Assembly: GCA_037969035.1 (NCBI GenBank)
Contig: JBBKWU010000026.1
Span: 1-64,000, forward strand
Reading direction: 5' to 3'
DNA: 64,000 nt
Source of the DNA: JBBKWU01 sp037969035
Lineage (GTDB): Bacteria; Pseudomonadota; Alphaproteobacteria; Micavibrionales; Micavibrionaceae
Positions 63,720-64,000 of this stretch are shown here, in pieces. The stretch's first letter is position 1. Every line of letters starts with the position of its first letter. The position numbers and the translations under genes were made by a program. A model generated the notes under the pieces. The model ran no database searches and was not told where the DNA came from. It saw only the letters and a list, made by a program, of their open reading frames with translations.

Positions 63720-64000
63720 TTATCCTGCAATATCCTTTAGCGCGTCATGCGGTGGCATGCCAACGATGTTGAAGCCGCAATCTACATAATGGACTTCACC
63801 CGTCACAGCAGACGACAAATCAGACAACAGGTAAACGCCTGTTCCACCGATTTCGTCTAGCTCTACGGAGCGGCGCAGCGGTGATGCTGCCACATTATAT
63901 TTAAATGTCTGGCGCGCGCTACCGATAACGGCACCTGCGAGTGTACGCATTGGGCCTGCGGAAATTGCATTGACACGTACATTGTCTGGGCCAAGATCAA
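63720..64000 (-). CDS. fabI: Enoyl-ACP reductase, 3' part (cut by window edge)
   Basis: The last 93 or so codons of an NADH-dependent enoyl-ACP reductase of fatty acid synthesis; the gene continues beyond position 64000. The visible part has LGPDNVRVNAISAGPMRTLA, which carries the conserved SAGP(I/M)RTLA, then LRRSVELDEIGGTGVYLLSD and GEVHYVDCGFNIVGMPP at the C-terminus, both typical of FabI. pnp, with fabI a little further along, is an alphaproteobacterial order. Confidence 0.9.
   Translation of the reverse strand, partial: DLGPDNVRVNAISAGPMRTLAGAVIGSARQTFKYNVAASPLRRSVELDEIGGTGVYLLSDLSSAVTGEVHYVDCGFNIVGMPPHDALKDIAG

Overview
The window looks like a chromosomal segment of a free-living or facultatively predatory alphaproteobacterium of moderate-to-low GC. 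The evidence is gene order: miaB-phoH-ybeY-corC-lnt-(HTH regulator)-metK-trmB-rimP-nusA-infB-rbfA-truB-rpsO, and pnp close to fabI, is the order known from alphaproteobacteria. A Micavibrio/Rhodospirillales-type host is my inference; no rRNA is present to settle it.

Layout. 1-13.6 kb: a tRNA-Pro and then mostly minus-strand envelope and transport genes: a DUF192 protein, an ArsB/NhaD-type permease with a CBS-domain gene, an alpha/beta hydrolase, an MsbA-like exporter, a 1303-residue coiled-coil membrane protein that may be a polarity factor, and a sodium:alanine-type symporter. The exception is a plus-strand patatin. 13.7-28.6 kb: the plus-strand core block for tRNA modification, ribosome maturation, lipoprotein acylation, SAM synthesis and translation, closed by a strong terminator after rpsO. 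28.7-59.6 kb: a roughly 31-kb mosaic lying between rpsO and pnp, which are neighbours in most proteobacteria. It carries a split ABC transporter of SbmA/BacA type, ZntB, leucine catabolism genes (mccA-mvaB-ivd together, liuC and mccB apart), a thiolase and an HSD10-like dehydrogenase, the methylcitrate genes prpB and prpC, an FtsH protease, two thioredoxin-fold proteins, and about a dozen small secreted, membrane or unknown proteins on alternating strands. 59.7-64 kb: pnp with a structured leader and a terminator, a CYTH-like protein, a glycerophosphodiester phosphodiesterase, and the 3' part of fabI.

Functionally, ivd, mccAB, liuC and mvaB would take leucine (from isovaleryl-CoA) to acetyl-CoA and acetoacetate. 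The thiolase and HSD10-like enzyme fit the ends of the ketone-body and isoleucine routes, and prpB/prpC would dispose of the resulting propionyl-CoA. prpD, an acyl-CoA:acetoacetate transferase and propionyl-CoA ligase are not in the window. This suits a cell that feeds on amino acids.

The most unusual points are: the split transporter with enlarged halves; a palindromic repeat read in frame inside mccA; a phoH gene whose conserved N-terminus has no ordinary start codon; a coding-like copy of the rlmJ tail downstream of rlmJ; a thioredoxin with a duplicated C-terminal module; and a palindrome plus five tandem 8-bp Shine-Dalgarno units in front of a second thioredoxin-like gene. I saw no CRISPR array, insertion sequence, integrase or prophage genes. 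The only stretch over 300 bases without a gene is 59633-59966, which holds the pnp promoter and leader.
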